Assembly (NCBI GenBank): GCA_028023455.1
Contig: JAQFVV010000072.1
Span: forward strand, 396,501-460,500
Length of the DNA stretch: 64,000 nt
Source of the DNA: Epiperipatus broadwayi
Taxonomy: Eukaryota; Onychophora; Udeonychophora; Euonychophora; Peripatidae
Direction of reading: 5' to 3'
Of this stretch, positions 20,856 to 32,200 are shown piece by piece (within the stretch, counting starts at the first letter, position 1; every line of letters begins with the position of its first letter). Position numbers and translations under genes: made by a program. The notes under the pieces were generated by a model that saw nothing but the letters and a program-made list of their open reading frames with translations, was not told where the DNA came from and ran no database searches.

Positions 20856-21937
20856 TTGGTACTTTAATATTAAAGCTGCAATGTAGGGGAGATAGGAGAC
20901 TTTTTACACCCACAATAAATGTATAATGCCATGGTGACATCAAATTGAAAGAAAATAATCCCTGCGAGTATATGTGAAAATGTGTTTTTTTTTTATCAAT
21001 GCAATTTTTTTTTTGTAATATTTTGACATTTTCAGTTATTGTCTAGATTTCTTTCTGATAAGAGTCAGGATAAATAAAAACATAATAAAGGTTTAATAAT
21101 TAATATGTATTTTATTTTATTTTTTGTACTTTAGGTTTAATTTTCTTATGAAAAAAAACATTTATTAGCACTTCTCTGAAAATCCCAGCATACTTTGCAA
21201 TCATGTAATACATTTTCAGAGTAAAATTTTTTTCTGTAGATCTCCATTTTCTATGATAAGAGTATGTGTGAAAACTTTGGTTTTAACATGTAAATTTCTG
21301 TTATATATTACATGGTAAGTGTCATAGGAATATAGTTAATGTATTTTATCCAAATTACTTAAAAATCAAAATCATTTACTGTTTGTTTGGTGTATATTTA
21401 AACTAACTATTTTTTGATTAATGGCATCATTATTGTGATATCGCAAATCACATTTTATTTTTTATTTTAAATGTTGTTCTTAAAAATTGTTAGTGTTGAG
21501 AGTCTAATTTTTTTTTAAACTTGTTAATGTTGAAAGTCATATTTTTTTTTTGGGGGGGGGACTTGATCATGTTAAAAGTTGTAGATATTTGAATGCATTT
21601 GTTACTGAAAATGATCTATATATTTTTTTATGTTTTACTATTTTTGTACTTTTACTTATTTTTAGTCCTGCAACATGGAGCATGTATTAGACCTACTGCA
21701 CCTGTTCACATTTGTATCAACCTCCTTATAACTGTGTAATTCTTGCCAAAATACCACGTACAAGATCCGTGTACATGTTCTTCTTTTTTTCCAAAAAAGT
21801 AGTGTACAAGATCCGTGTACACATTATTTTGGTCAGATCACAAAATTCCAAAGTTATCAGCAGTTTGATATGAATGTGAACAGGCACAATATATCTAATA
21901 CATGCTCTGTGTTGCAGCTTTAATACTAAAGTACCAA
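20856..21937. mobile_element. Non-autonomous DNA element with 26-bp terminal inverted repeats
   Basis: The ends are inverted repeats of 26 bp: TTGGTACTTTAATATTAAAG plus CTGCAA at 20856-20881, and its inverse at 21912-21937. The interior has no open frame of note. A nested palindrome occupies 21669-21910: TGGAGCATGTATTAGACCTA is answered by ATATCTAATACATGCTCTGT, with arms of about 110 bp. In the nested loop GTACAAGATCCGTGTACA occurs twice in direct orientation (21758-21775 and 21804-21821). A TIR-flanked element without transposase is the best reading. The superfamily is not recognised. Confidence 0.65.
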
Positions 21938-22340
21938 CAATTGATTATAATGAAAGCCAAGTATGCTGGAAAATTTAGAGTTAATCTATTTTTTTCAAAC
22001 TACTGATTACATTTCCATATGCATCCTCTAACCTCAAACAAATAGTAAAGATACAATCTGTTAAAGATGGATTTTTGCTTACAAGTAATCATAGTAAAGA
22101 TCATGAGATTGAGTACTTCCTTTAGAATGAAGTCTTGTTTTAAAGACTTGATTATGACTTCTGCATTTTTATTTATTTTTCTTGTAATTACTTCTAGATT
22201 TTTACCTAGCTTAAAACATACACATTGGGAGTGATGATTACACACATTAACTATCTATAATTAATTAATCATGATGGACAAATATATGTATGTATATATG
22301 TGTATAATTTAAATGGAAAAAAACTCACATGCTGTGAATA

Positions 22341-22675
22341 GACAGCATTCCACATAAACAAATGTCTTAAAAGAAATGGCAGTCTCTCATTCTTAAAGCC
22401 TACTATTAATTAAATCAACATTCACCAACAATGATGCACATAGGGTATGATCTAATTTTAAAAACTAGATTTTTAAAACAATTTATTGCTAGTATAGATT
22501 TGAAATATATATATTACTATACTAATAATAAGATGATTTAAAAATAAGGCTTTTAAAATTAGATCACATCCTATTTTTAGTACTGTCAATGAATGTTGGT
22601 TTATTTAATAGTAGGCTTTAAAAATGGGTTGTTGTCTGTTCAATTAAAGTGTTTATGGGTCGGAGCACTATCTAT
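22341..22675. repeat. Foldback element E, arms about 130 bp
   Basis: Left arm blocks TTCTTAAAGCCTACTATTAA and GGGTATGATCTAATTTTAAA (22341-22475) are mirrored as TTTAAAATTAGATCACATCC and TTTAATAGTAGGCTTTAAAA (22551-22675). The arms are more diverged than those of elements B and C. The loop is AT-rich. Confidence 0.7.
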
Positions 22676-22879
22676 TCTAGTGCATAAGTGGAAAGGTAGT
22701 TTTCTTCAACCTAAATTCTATATATATCTTAACATTTGATTCTAAAGTATGATAAAAGTAACAGCTCTTAAGTAGAATTGAAGTAATTAAAGAAAATGGA
22801 AAATCACCAGAAAATTGGACTTTTTACTTTCACTATAAAAAATGATATAGTTGTCATGTTTCATAAAAATATTTACATA

Positions 22880-24384
22880 GGCATCCTAATATAAGTTTTT
22901 GTACTCCAGAAAAAGTAGAAAATATATATTAGAGAAATATATTTTAAATCGCTAACTGATAAGGATTTAGTTAGTGATTAAATTTGCATGGAGTGTAACA
23001 ATGGAAAATATTTACATATTTGCAGTTAGAAAATTGCGTTTGATAATTTACCAAGAAATATTTGTTAATTAAAAATATTTCTTGATATAATGGAAATTTA
23101 AAACCCTGACTAAAAACACTAATGGGAAATGCAAGACTGATAACAGTCAAGAATGAAGCCTGGATTGCCAGAGGCCAAAATGTAGATATAAATAGTTTGA
23201 ACAACAAAGCGCATGATTCATTTTTATAGTGAGTTTACCATGTGGACTATTGCAAAGATGGAAGCTGAAAGGAGCTTAAAGTGACAGTTGCAGTGCTCTA
23301 TGACAAAGCCAATGTGTTTCTGTGCCACTGAACTGGACAGGGGCCAAAGTGTTTTGGAAACCGAGGCCAGAAGAAACCATCTTGAACATAGCTAGTCTTG
23401 AAGGGCATTGGAGAAAGTGAACTATATATATATATATTATGTTGTGTATGCATAACTTGTCATGGGAAGTGAACCAAAGTGAACTATATATATATTGTGT
23501 TATGTGTGTAGCAACAACTTTTTGTTATTATTGTTTATTATATATTTGTTTGCTGGTCGCGTGGTCATAGTTGGAGACACAGCAAATTATTGGTCCAGTC
23601 TCAAAGAACCTGTGAATAGTGACTAAGTCTTAAAAAGCCAAATTATTGGCAGTCACTATCAAACCTGTGATTAAACAACAAACGTATAGTCACCAATCGA
23701 ACATGTGAGTGGCGAATAAGTTTGGCAGCAGTATGAAATTAACACTTCTAGACCGAAGAATAGAAAACTTCAGTTTTCTCCAAGTGAAAGAAAAAATCAC
23801 CGAAGGTGGCAAGGAAAAAGAAAACTAAATAATTTTCAAGGTTACATTTATTAATCACAACAAGGATTTTTCTGGAGTGGTACGAGGTGTCGTCTTTTGT
23901 AAAAAAAAAAAAAAAACATTGGCATCCTAGTATACGTTTTTGTACTCCAGAAAAAGTAGAAAATATATTTTAGATCACTAACTGATAAGGATTTAATTAG
24001 TGATTACATTTGCATGGAGTGTAACAATGGAAAATATTTACGTATTTGCAATTAGAAAATTGCATTTGATAATTGCCAAGAAATATTTGTTAATTAAAAA
24101 TATTTCTTGATACAATGGAAATTGAAAACACTGATTAAAAACATAAATGGGAAACCAAAGCTAGAGAAAACTGTCTTGAACACAGCCAGTCTTCAAGGGC
24201 ATCAGGGGAAATGAACCAAAGTGAACTATATATATATTGGGTTATGGGTGTATAACTCGTCATGCGAAGCGAATTAAAGTGAACTATATATATATTGTGT
24301 TATGTGTGTATCAAGAACTTTTCGCTATTATTGTTTATTGTATATTTGTTTGTTGATCGCCCAGTCATAGTTGAGGACACAGCA
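22880..24384 (+). mobile_element. Direct-repeat pair resembling a short LTR-type element
   Basis: The segment 22880-23584 recurs as 23921-24384. Shared blocks in order are GGCATCCTA, TTTTTGTACTCCAGAAAAAG, TTTGCATGGAGTGTAACAAT, AAGAAATATTTGTTAATTAA, AAGTGAACTATATATATATT, TTATTGTTTATTGTATATTT (with small changes) and CATAGTTGAGGACACAGCA. The second copy lacks about 240 bp present in the first (about 23135-23375). About 335 bp lie between the copies and end in a run of A just before copy two. The arrangement fits two LTRs around a tiny internal region (TRIM-like), but I see no clear TG..CA ends, primer-binding site or protein. A plain segmental tandem duplication is the alternative. Confidence 0.55.
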
Positions 24385-25309
24385 GTAGTAATTAAGTTCT
24401 TTCCTTTTAGGCAAGAAGTTTTAAAAAGTGAGTCAATTTATTAGAAGTTTTTATTGACGCAGTATTGAGTAAATAAAAGGTAAATATGTTAAAAGATTTT
24501 TTTTTATAACAAGAACTATCACAAACATAATATTTACAGATTGTTTTAGAACCATGTTTAATTTTCAAATGATTGGTGCATTGTAGGAATTCTTTGGAAT
24601 ATCCTAACTTTATATGGATTCCCAGACTTTCATATTTTTATGTTAAATGTAAACTTTTCTTAGGTATATAGCCGTTCTCTGTAGTAAATTTGCTTATTTT
24701 CTTCAACATTGACATCAGATGTTCCCAGTCTTACTTCTTTCAAGTATGTTTCCAGTTAACATAAATTTCATGCCAAACCAAAATAATATTAGACTTTATG
24801 GAAAAGGTTTTTGAACATTTTGCAGAGAAAATTGTTTATACTTGGATAACATAACCACTCTACGGAAATAACTTTCTCAAAAGGATTTTCACTTTTATAA
24901 TGATTCTTGTTATTAGCATTATTAGTTTTGAACTTTATTTGATATTAAAAAGGTTTTTTGAATTCTGGCAACAAAACACCACATGACCCCAAGCTAACAC
25001 AATACTCTTATGTAGTAAATCTATTTTCTTACTCCAGTTCTGGTACATAATATATATAAACTTGAGTATATTCAGATTTAAAATACCTCACTGAAGAAAT
25101 TTATAAGCTAAAATTCATCTGAAATGTAGTTAAGATTAATTACTCAAACTTACACTAGGTGGCAGAATGATATATGATTATTTAGCCAAATTACTTAATG
25201 TATAATTTTATTTGATTATTTAATCGTTTTTATTGAATTTATTAATAAAATTTGCATGTTTGTAAGTTATATGTTTATGTACATATATACACATATAAAA
25301 TGTATTGTA
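24385..25309. other. No gene seen
   Basis: AT-rich sequence. At 25083-25190 there is a faint family R tail (GAAGAAATTTATAAGCTAAA and TTACTCAAACTTACACTAGG followed by TGGCAG). No exon-like frame is visible. Confidence 0.45.
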
Positions 25310-25470
25310 GTTTATCTAGATGTTGTGGCATAAAGATTAATACATCTTCCTGATATAACTAGTATCTGAATTCAAATTCTGAAATATTGGAGGTTTTTTT
25401 TAAATAGTTGGTTCATAACCAACCTAGACATCCATCAGAAAATGGGTAACTAACAGAAATAAAAACAAAA
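25310..25470 (+). mobile_element. Possible degenerate tRNA-like SINE
   Basis: A tRNA-like order is visible: GTTGTGGCATAAAGATTAAT (box A region), ACATCTTCCTGATATAACTA, then a box B-like TGAATTCAAATTCTGA. A T-rich spacer follows, then a body with CATAACCAACCTAGACATCC and an A-rich end. The match is weak and no second copy is found, so this is tentative. Confidence 0.3.
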
Positions 25471-25789
25471 AGAAAGATCACAAACTCTCACTTCCTGGTA
25501 TTTTTAGTATCTCATGGGAGTATTGGCCTCTCTCTTACTTTTCTTTGTACAGGACTCGTAGAGAAGCCTAATTTCAGTATTGGACTACTTAAAGGCTTTT
25601 TTATTTTGTATATACAAGTATGCATGCAATTTTAGGCAGCAATATTAATTTAATCAAACAGTTCACTTACATTATTACATACCTGCAAAGCAAATAAAAG
25701 TATACCAAATTCATCTTATCACCATTGTTTAACAAGCAAATATAGATAATGATACTTATTCAGCATCAGTTTTATGAAGACGTGTTTGG

Positions 25790-25900
25790 TTTTTTTTTCA
25801 TATGTCATAGCATCAGCCGGGATGCCAACCCACAACCATCTGCAACCAACTACTTGCTTGCAAGGCGGCTGCAATGACCTCTTGGCTAACAATGCTTGAA
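25790..25900 (-). mobile_element. tRNA-Val-like SINE, diverged full-length copy
   Basis: On the minus strand it runs from TTCAAGCATTGTTAGCCAAG through GCCGCCTTGCAAGCAAGTAG, TTGTGGGTTGGCATCCCGGC and TGATGCTATGACATATGAAA. It has the same start (CAAGCATTG) and 3' body as the copies at 40774 and 55344, with an internal expansion near the anticodon arm. Confidence 0.75.
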
Positions 25901-26807
25901 GACGTTTTTATGGCCTGATTCGTCTATATTGATTGCCTAATAAATAATTTAGATTTTGGTCAAATTTGGTTCTACTTTTTTATGTTTTACGATTGAATTG
26001 TGATATGAGATTATAATTAACGTTAATATAGATTGCACTTGAGGATTTAATCTCTCACTAAAAATTACGTATTAATTTAAGTCATTTTATTACATTACTA
26101 TGTGTATGTATATTACAGCAAAATTCTCACGGATGAATGACGTATTTGTATATTTTTGTTCATGTTCTACTAACATCATATTGATGTTTTAGACAGGTCA
26201 CATATGCCATGATCTATATGGTTGAGTATTAATCATCTTCACAACATCTACATGAATGACTTCTACTACTTGGATAGTGCCAGGGAAGATCTACACAAAG
26301 CATCAGTATAATGTTGATACAATGGCAAACAATTATAAGTACTAGATGAATCCAAAATATATTTTTACAAAAAAAATCTATATTTATACACATATAAATA
26401 AAACTCATTCTTGTATAGAATATTCTTTTCAAATTATTGGTGCTCTCTTTCTCTTGTTTCCTCTGTCTCTTTCTCTCTCTCTCTTTCACTTTCTCTCCTT
26501 TTTTATCTTTCTCATCCCCCTCTTTTATTAATTATTTAACCCGTATCATCTTTCTATCATTACAGATTTACTAAAACTTTTTTTTTTCAATTTGTGGTCA
26601 CTTTCTAATAAATCTAATAAAATTCTTCAAAACAGTTATTATTTTTAATCTCACAACTTTATATTTTTGCACATTTTATTTTTTTGTTATTCCTATTAAA
26701 TCTATTTTATTGTACAATAAATCTCAATATTAATTTTCATATAACATTCACCTCTATATGTATCTTATGCATCTCTTAACTTTCAAACCAACACCTTTAG
26801 TTAATGA
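25901..26807. other. No gene seen; CT-rich simple stretch
   Basis: AT-rich, with a pyrimidine-rich stretch at 26440-26520 (TCTCTTTCTCTCTCTCTCTT type). The opposed short open frames here are low-complexity products of that stretch. Confidence 0.5.
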
Positions 26808-27404
26808 ATATTTCTTTAGTGTAATTTTTTCTGCACCACTATCGTGCAAGGTAGGGACTGGTTTTTATCTGTTTTTAATACCTTGTGGAGGGATACAATC
26901 ATAAACATATGACCAAAGGCATGTGAAAAATATGTATGATCACCAAGATGAATATCCATGTTGAATCAGCACTCACCGGTTGGCTCAGATCACAATCTCT
27001 TACACATATATTTATCGTTGTTCAGTGTACATAGATAACCAATTACTGTAGTTTAACTGATAAGTGCCAAACTCGCTGCCCTCACAACTTTTACACAAAC
27101 CATATGATGGAAGTATATTAATTTTTATTAGATTAGAGTTTATCCACTTAATGAATAACATTTTTGTAATGTAATTTTACACCCCTCTCATGCAAGGTAA
27201 GGACATCCATTTTTAACACTTTGTGAGGGTGTAATCATAAATATATGACCAAAGGTATGTGAAAAAGATGTCCTTGATCATATGCTTATGATTTCATCCC
27301 TCCACAAGGTGCTAAAAGTGAATAGCAACCAGTCTCTACCTTCTGTGCAAGTTGTGCAGTAAAAATTATGCTACAAAAATATTATTCACTAAAGTGGATA
27401 ATCT
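26808..27404. repeat. Foldback element F, three related segments
   Basis: Segment 26808-26942 (CGTGCAAGGTAGGGACTGGT .. ACCTTGTGGAGGGATACAAT) recurs directly at about 27148-27262 (CATGCAAGGTAAGGACATCC .. ACTTTGTGAGGGTGTAATCA). It also recurs inverted at about 27262-27404 (TCCCTCCACAAGGTGCTAAA .. CCAGTCTCTACCTTCTGTGC). The triple arrangement (direct, direct, inverted) is like element C. A family G phrase (GAATCAGCACTCACCGGTTG) lies between segments one and two. Confidence 0.7.
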
Positions 27405-29190
27405 CTTGTCTAATTGATGATTAATAAAAATTATTAGTAGCATCTCTAGTCTTAAACTAATTATTATTTATGTTAAGTTTTCTGTTAAACATTGGATAAA
27501 GTGACTAGAAAATAGTATAAATGGCAACCAATTTGATCATTATCAGTGATAGAATCCATGACTAACACCCTTCTAACAAACCGTTTTCATTTTAGAGCTA
27601 CATCAGGAAGTTTAAATATCATTTACATTATTTAGACTTTACTTGAGATTTACAATTATATATGTCTATAATGTTTATTCTTTTAAATATTGTCCAAATA
27701 TATAACACATTTAAGTAGGCAACTGATATAAAGTCTAAAAATGTGTCATTTTTGTGTACTTTCAAATGATGACTAGACGTTACATGCTCTTCATATACAG
27801 TATTTCCTTCTAATTCATATTTACATGTTGTTTTTTTAAATTCCATTTAATAAATTTAATATTTTTATTTTGACATACACTATTTCCTTTCTCTTTATAT
27901 ATATATAATTTTTAGGAAGTAATAAAATCTTTTAGTAAAATCAGAAAAACATCGCATTTCCAGTTTACATAATGCTTATAAGTAAGTATATTCTCTTTCT
28001 AACACTTCATTAAGCTTGAATAATTAGTAGATGCTTGTTAATAATGCCTAATAAATTCCTATTCTGGTCAGGGTAGAGAGATAACTATAGTCAAAAAACT
28101 AACAATTCCACAATATGTAGATAATGACAACTGGTATTTAGATCTATATGATTTTTTGCAAGGAAGTTGACTTAGATTCAAAGTATTAAGGTATTTTTGA
28201 ATCTCATGATGATAACCTGATAGTAAAAAAAAAAATAGAAAAGAATAAAAAATGCTGAAAAGTGTATGTTAAATCCAAAAAAATCCAGGTGTACTAAACC
28301 AAAATCAACAACTCATCATAAATGAAAAATAAAACTTAATCTAGGGATATGAATAGAGCAACGCTAGATAGGGATTTATTAAGTACTATCATCAAGATCT
28401 CAGTTGTTTATGCAATCTTACACTAGATGGCATAAATGTAATAGTCCAAGGAAAAGTATTAAATTATTTAAAAAAATCTCATTGAATATTTTGTCAACTC
28501 TAAAAAGTTATATATTTATACAGCATATGATAATGAAAGAAAAAACAACTTGAAAAAAAATAGAAAAAGTAAAAATGAAAGATAAAAAATTATCAAGAAA
28601 AAGAGGAATATAAAATGAGAATGAAAAAGTATGGAAAAAATAAAAATATTACAATTTAATCTAAAAATGTCAACCTTCCTATAATCAAAACTAAAAACAC
28701 ATCCTTCCTATATTAATACTTTATTGATTATCATTAATTAATCATTACTTTAAAAATTATATCATTTTCAGCTCAAATATACACTTTAAATTATATCAAG
28801 TGTTATTGAACACTCCATAGGATAATTCACTCAACTCCATTTCATATTTTAACAAAATAAATAATAAGATACATTTAATGCTGAATCAATACTCATCAAT
28901 TGGCCAATAATATCATCTCTCATATGTTTAATGAAAGCATGAGAGTTGTTGTAATTTTCAATTAAAGAGTGCTGGTTGAGTATGAAAGGCATCTTGGAAG
29001 TTATTTATCTTTTTCAATTATCTTTTGTTAATATGATTGCAATGCATGTGGTAAATATTTAAAGATATCAAAAGAGAACAAAAGAAAACATCAAAAGAAA
29101 AAAAGGTAATTAATATTTTGGAAAGAATTGTCATATGTAGATTAATGCATTTAATGTTTCTATAATCATTATTTGTTAGATAGCATAATA
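27405..29190. other. No gene seen; traces of families R and G
   Basis: AT-rich DNA. At 28340-28455 there are family R/FB-A phrases (GCTAGATAGGGATTTATTAA, GCAATCTTACACTAGATGGC). At 28865-28925 there is a family G phrase (GCTGAATCAATACTCATCAA). A-rich simple sequence lies at 28540-28650. The 72-codon minus-strand frame at 27628-27846 has no recognisable feature. Confidence 0.45.
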
Positions 29191-29195
29191 AAAAT

Positions 29196-29480
29196 ATGAA
29201 GAAGAAGGAGGAGGAGAAGAAGCAGGAGGAGAAGAAGAAACATCATCACCTGGTTTGTTGCTTGGGGTCCTTACAAAATTACAAGCATCAGAAGTACTAG
29301 AACTAGGTAATGACCAAGAGTCTGCCCTTGCACCAAACAGGCGACTTAGTGATCAATGAAATTAGGAGTCCGTTTGAAGATGAATAAATCTGGCATTAAG
29401 CATATTTTACATTAAAGTAGAAGTTACTGTAAATCCCAGCAAGCTATCGCTGGGGGTTTACAATAATTTCTGCTTTAATT
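29196..29480. repeat. GAA/GGA-rich tract and 30-bp hairpin; possible MITE end
   Basis: A purine tract (GAAGAAGGAGGAGGAGAAGA and on, 29196-29240) leads into a G/C-richer 120 bp (CTTGGGGTCCTTACAAAATT, TCTGCCCTTGCACCAAACAG). It ends in a strong hairpin with arms 29411-29440 and 29449-29479 (AAAGTAGAAGTTACTGTAAA versus its inverse) and an 8-base loop. Non-coding. A frame of 56 codons through the tract begins after a stop and has no recognisable domain. Confidence 0.45.
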
Positions 29481-30690
29481 ATATTAACATTTATATTTTA
29501 CATAGTAATTTATATCAGATTGTCTGTGTTTTTAGTGGCAAAACTCCTACTATCCAGACAATAGTAGGTAAGAATCTATTATATCAGTGCTATAATAAGT
29601 ATCATTTTACAAGCGAAGAAAAAACAGAACCTATAATCATTGTATCTTTTACCCATGAAAACCGTATTTTTAACGTGTATATATAGATGTTTTTAAAAAT
29701 ATGAAAATATATAGAGATGTTTTCAGTTTGAATAATTACCTATTAATTCACTTATAATTTTAATAAGATTGCAAAGAAAGTGTGAAAAAATTAATGAGAA
29801 GACTTGTTTATAAAATATTGATTTATTATTAATTTTTATCAAAACAATTTATTTTTTTATATATGAAAAAATGGTATTAGGTTTGGAAGAAATTATTTTG
29901 ATTTTGCCTCAACCTAAGCGACCCATTCCGCTTACAACATTTATTGTTTCTAGAGAAATGTTGTAATATTCCTTTTGAGTAACAAATGTTATTTTTATTT
30001 AAATATCTTTCTTTTTATAAATTCTATTTATGTTTTAAATTTGGATTGAATAGTTAAAGGGATTCACTGAAATGAATTGCAATTAATAAAATGTTTTTAT
30101 TTTGAAATTCCAATTGTGCATTAATCTTTATAATAATTGTAAGACTCATCATAATAGATATCACGTTAGATTAGTGGGTATACGTGCCACTGACAGTTGA
30201 ATTCAAGACAGCGTATTGCAGCTATTAATGTTTTGAACTTAAAACGATCGCCATTTAAAATGGTTAAGAATAGTTTATATAAATGTTTTACTAGACTGAA
30301 AATGAAAAGAAAAAATACAAAATAAAATATGACGTAGTTACTTAAAGAATCATCTTAAATTCAATTTTCAGGAATCTAAAGATTATTCGTTCAATCTCTG
30401 CACTAATGTTGTCACTGGTCAAGCCAGCACTAGGCCTGAAAAAGAGAGAAAAATCCTAACACTCAAAACATATTATATACTAACCTCTGTGTTATTATTA
30501 ACAGTTAGATGTATACAGCTTGAATTTTTCTAAATTATGATGATGGAAATAGTCCAACGTATAATTACAATTAAAATGTCATCATCATAAATTCTCAGAC
30601 AAACATACAGTAAAATAAATATATAAAAATAAAATGGACAACATTTACAGTTTGTAGTCCTGGAAATAAAACTATTACTAATCTATTGAT
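29481..30690. other. No gene seen
   Basis: AT-rich sequence. A stretch near 30160-30235 (TTAGATTAGTGGGTATACGT, TTGAATTCAAGACAGCG) is faintly tRNA-like but too weak to call. Confidence 0.45.
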
Positions 30691-30699
30691 GAGATGGAA

Positions 30700-30870
30700 A
30701 TGTAACCAAATTGGATATAAAAAAAGACATCTTTGCAAGTCATACACAAGATTTATAAAAGCAAACAATCATTTATTAACTAATGTATGCATATCTGAAT
30801 ATACTATATGGATGTGAAATGTGGATGGCAACAAAAAGTCTGATAGAAAAAGTCTTGGCTATGAAATGAC
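30700..30870 (+). pseudogene. LINE ORF2 fossil, post-RT segment
   Basis: A short decayed stretch. At about 30783-30866 one frame reads YLNILYGCEMWMATKSLIEK, close to the LLYGCETWTLTKSL-type block that follows the reverse transcriptase in many RTE/Jockey-like LINEs. Upstream, stop-ridden sequence still shows the usual spacing of that region. Only about 170 bp remain recognisable. Confidence 0.5.
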
Positions 30871-31974
30871 CCTCTACAAAAACATGAGAATTAACTGCAT
30901 GTGAAACATTTCAAATAAAAAAGGTATATACCAAAAATAAAGAGAATTCGTGTTGGAAAGTACTATTGTTGGTCACATTTTTCAAACAAATTATTGACAA
31001 AAAACATTTGGTAACACAAAAGACATCAAAAAAAAAGATCTCAGCATATATAAGGATAACATTAAAACATAGCAGCAAGATAGGGTGAATCAGGCAGATA
31101 ATATTTCTTAATAAATTTCTACTCACTATTCTCTTCATATCCTCAAACTAGTATGAATCTGAATGCAATGTTTCACAATTTGGGATGGGGAAAGGGAGAT
31201 TAATGTACATTTTATTCCAGAAGCCATCTTTGATTCTTTTTTTTTATTATCAAGTTACCAGCCTAAAATTCAAAAGCATCTTAATATTCTGAATTTAGGC
31301 CAACTACAATTATTAAGCATTAATCATCAACTATCTATTAATAATCCAAATTAGAATAATAAATAAATTTGATATTTAGGCCTATGAGCAAGTAATGAAA
31401 TAAATATGAAGAGATTTGAACTAAATGCAAGTTGAATATTAGGGATATGATAATAAAAGAGTTGTTTTATTGAGTCAACCTATTGTAAAATCCAAAAAAG
31501 TTTGCCATATATTGATGATGATTGCACCATATCAGAACATATTTTAGTTTTACAGGAATTATATTAAGATATATCTAATTGACTCATGTGTATGGGAAAT
31601 CTTTATCTCTATTTAATCATAGCTAAATATCCATTTACTGACCAACATTAGTTGAGTTGGCTCTGGAATGGCTACCTAAAAAAATCTTAAGTCTACATGT
31701 GATCTGAAAAAAAAAATCCAAGTTACATCTAGTTTAGAATTGAAGTCAGGTCATGGGTATTTTAAGGTGTAAGCTAAGGTTTTATGAACCAAGGTTTTTA
31801 TGTCTGAAATAATCAATTACAGTATATAATTGGGTAGATAAATCATAATAAATTTTTATATCTTATTAGCCTACATTCACTGGATATAATCATTTCAATA
31901 TTTTCCATATTTATTCTATTTCATTTTTGTCAAGTATTATAAGTCTGAGTAATCAATAGATCTTGATGCTTATT
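30871..31974. other. No gene seen; weak family R traces
   Basis: AT-rich. A family R block appears at 31255-31330 (CCTAAAATTCAAAAGCATCT, CTGAATTTAGGCCAACTACA). Open frames of 60-75 codons on both strands have no features of a real protein. Confidence 0.45.
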
Positions 31975-32200
31975 AAATTCCTATCCAATCTGGTTTCATA
32001 TCCCCAGACTAGTTTCTGGCTTTCATCAGTGAGAACTTTTGAATCTGGATCTATTGCATTTGGATTTTCTGGATTTAAATATCTTTCATCCAGTATGGAT
32101 CTTGTACTCATTTTATTATGAAGTTATCGTCCTGAAATTCAACAATTAATGTTTTGAATCCAAACCAATTTACTCACAAAATCACATTATTGGACACTAA
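31975..32200 (+). repeat. Family R / FB-A related copy
   Basis: Reads CCCCAGACTAGTTTCTGGCT, CATCAGTGAGAACTTTTGAA, TCTGGATCTATTGCATTTGG and GTTTTGAATCCAAACCAATT. It links the inner block of FB-A with the family R body, so the two families probably derive from one element. Confidence 0.5.
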
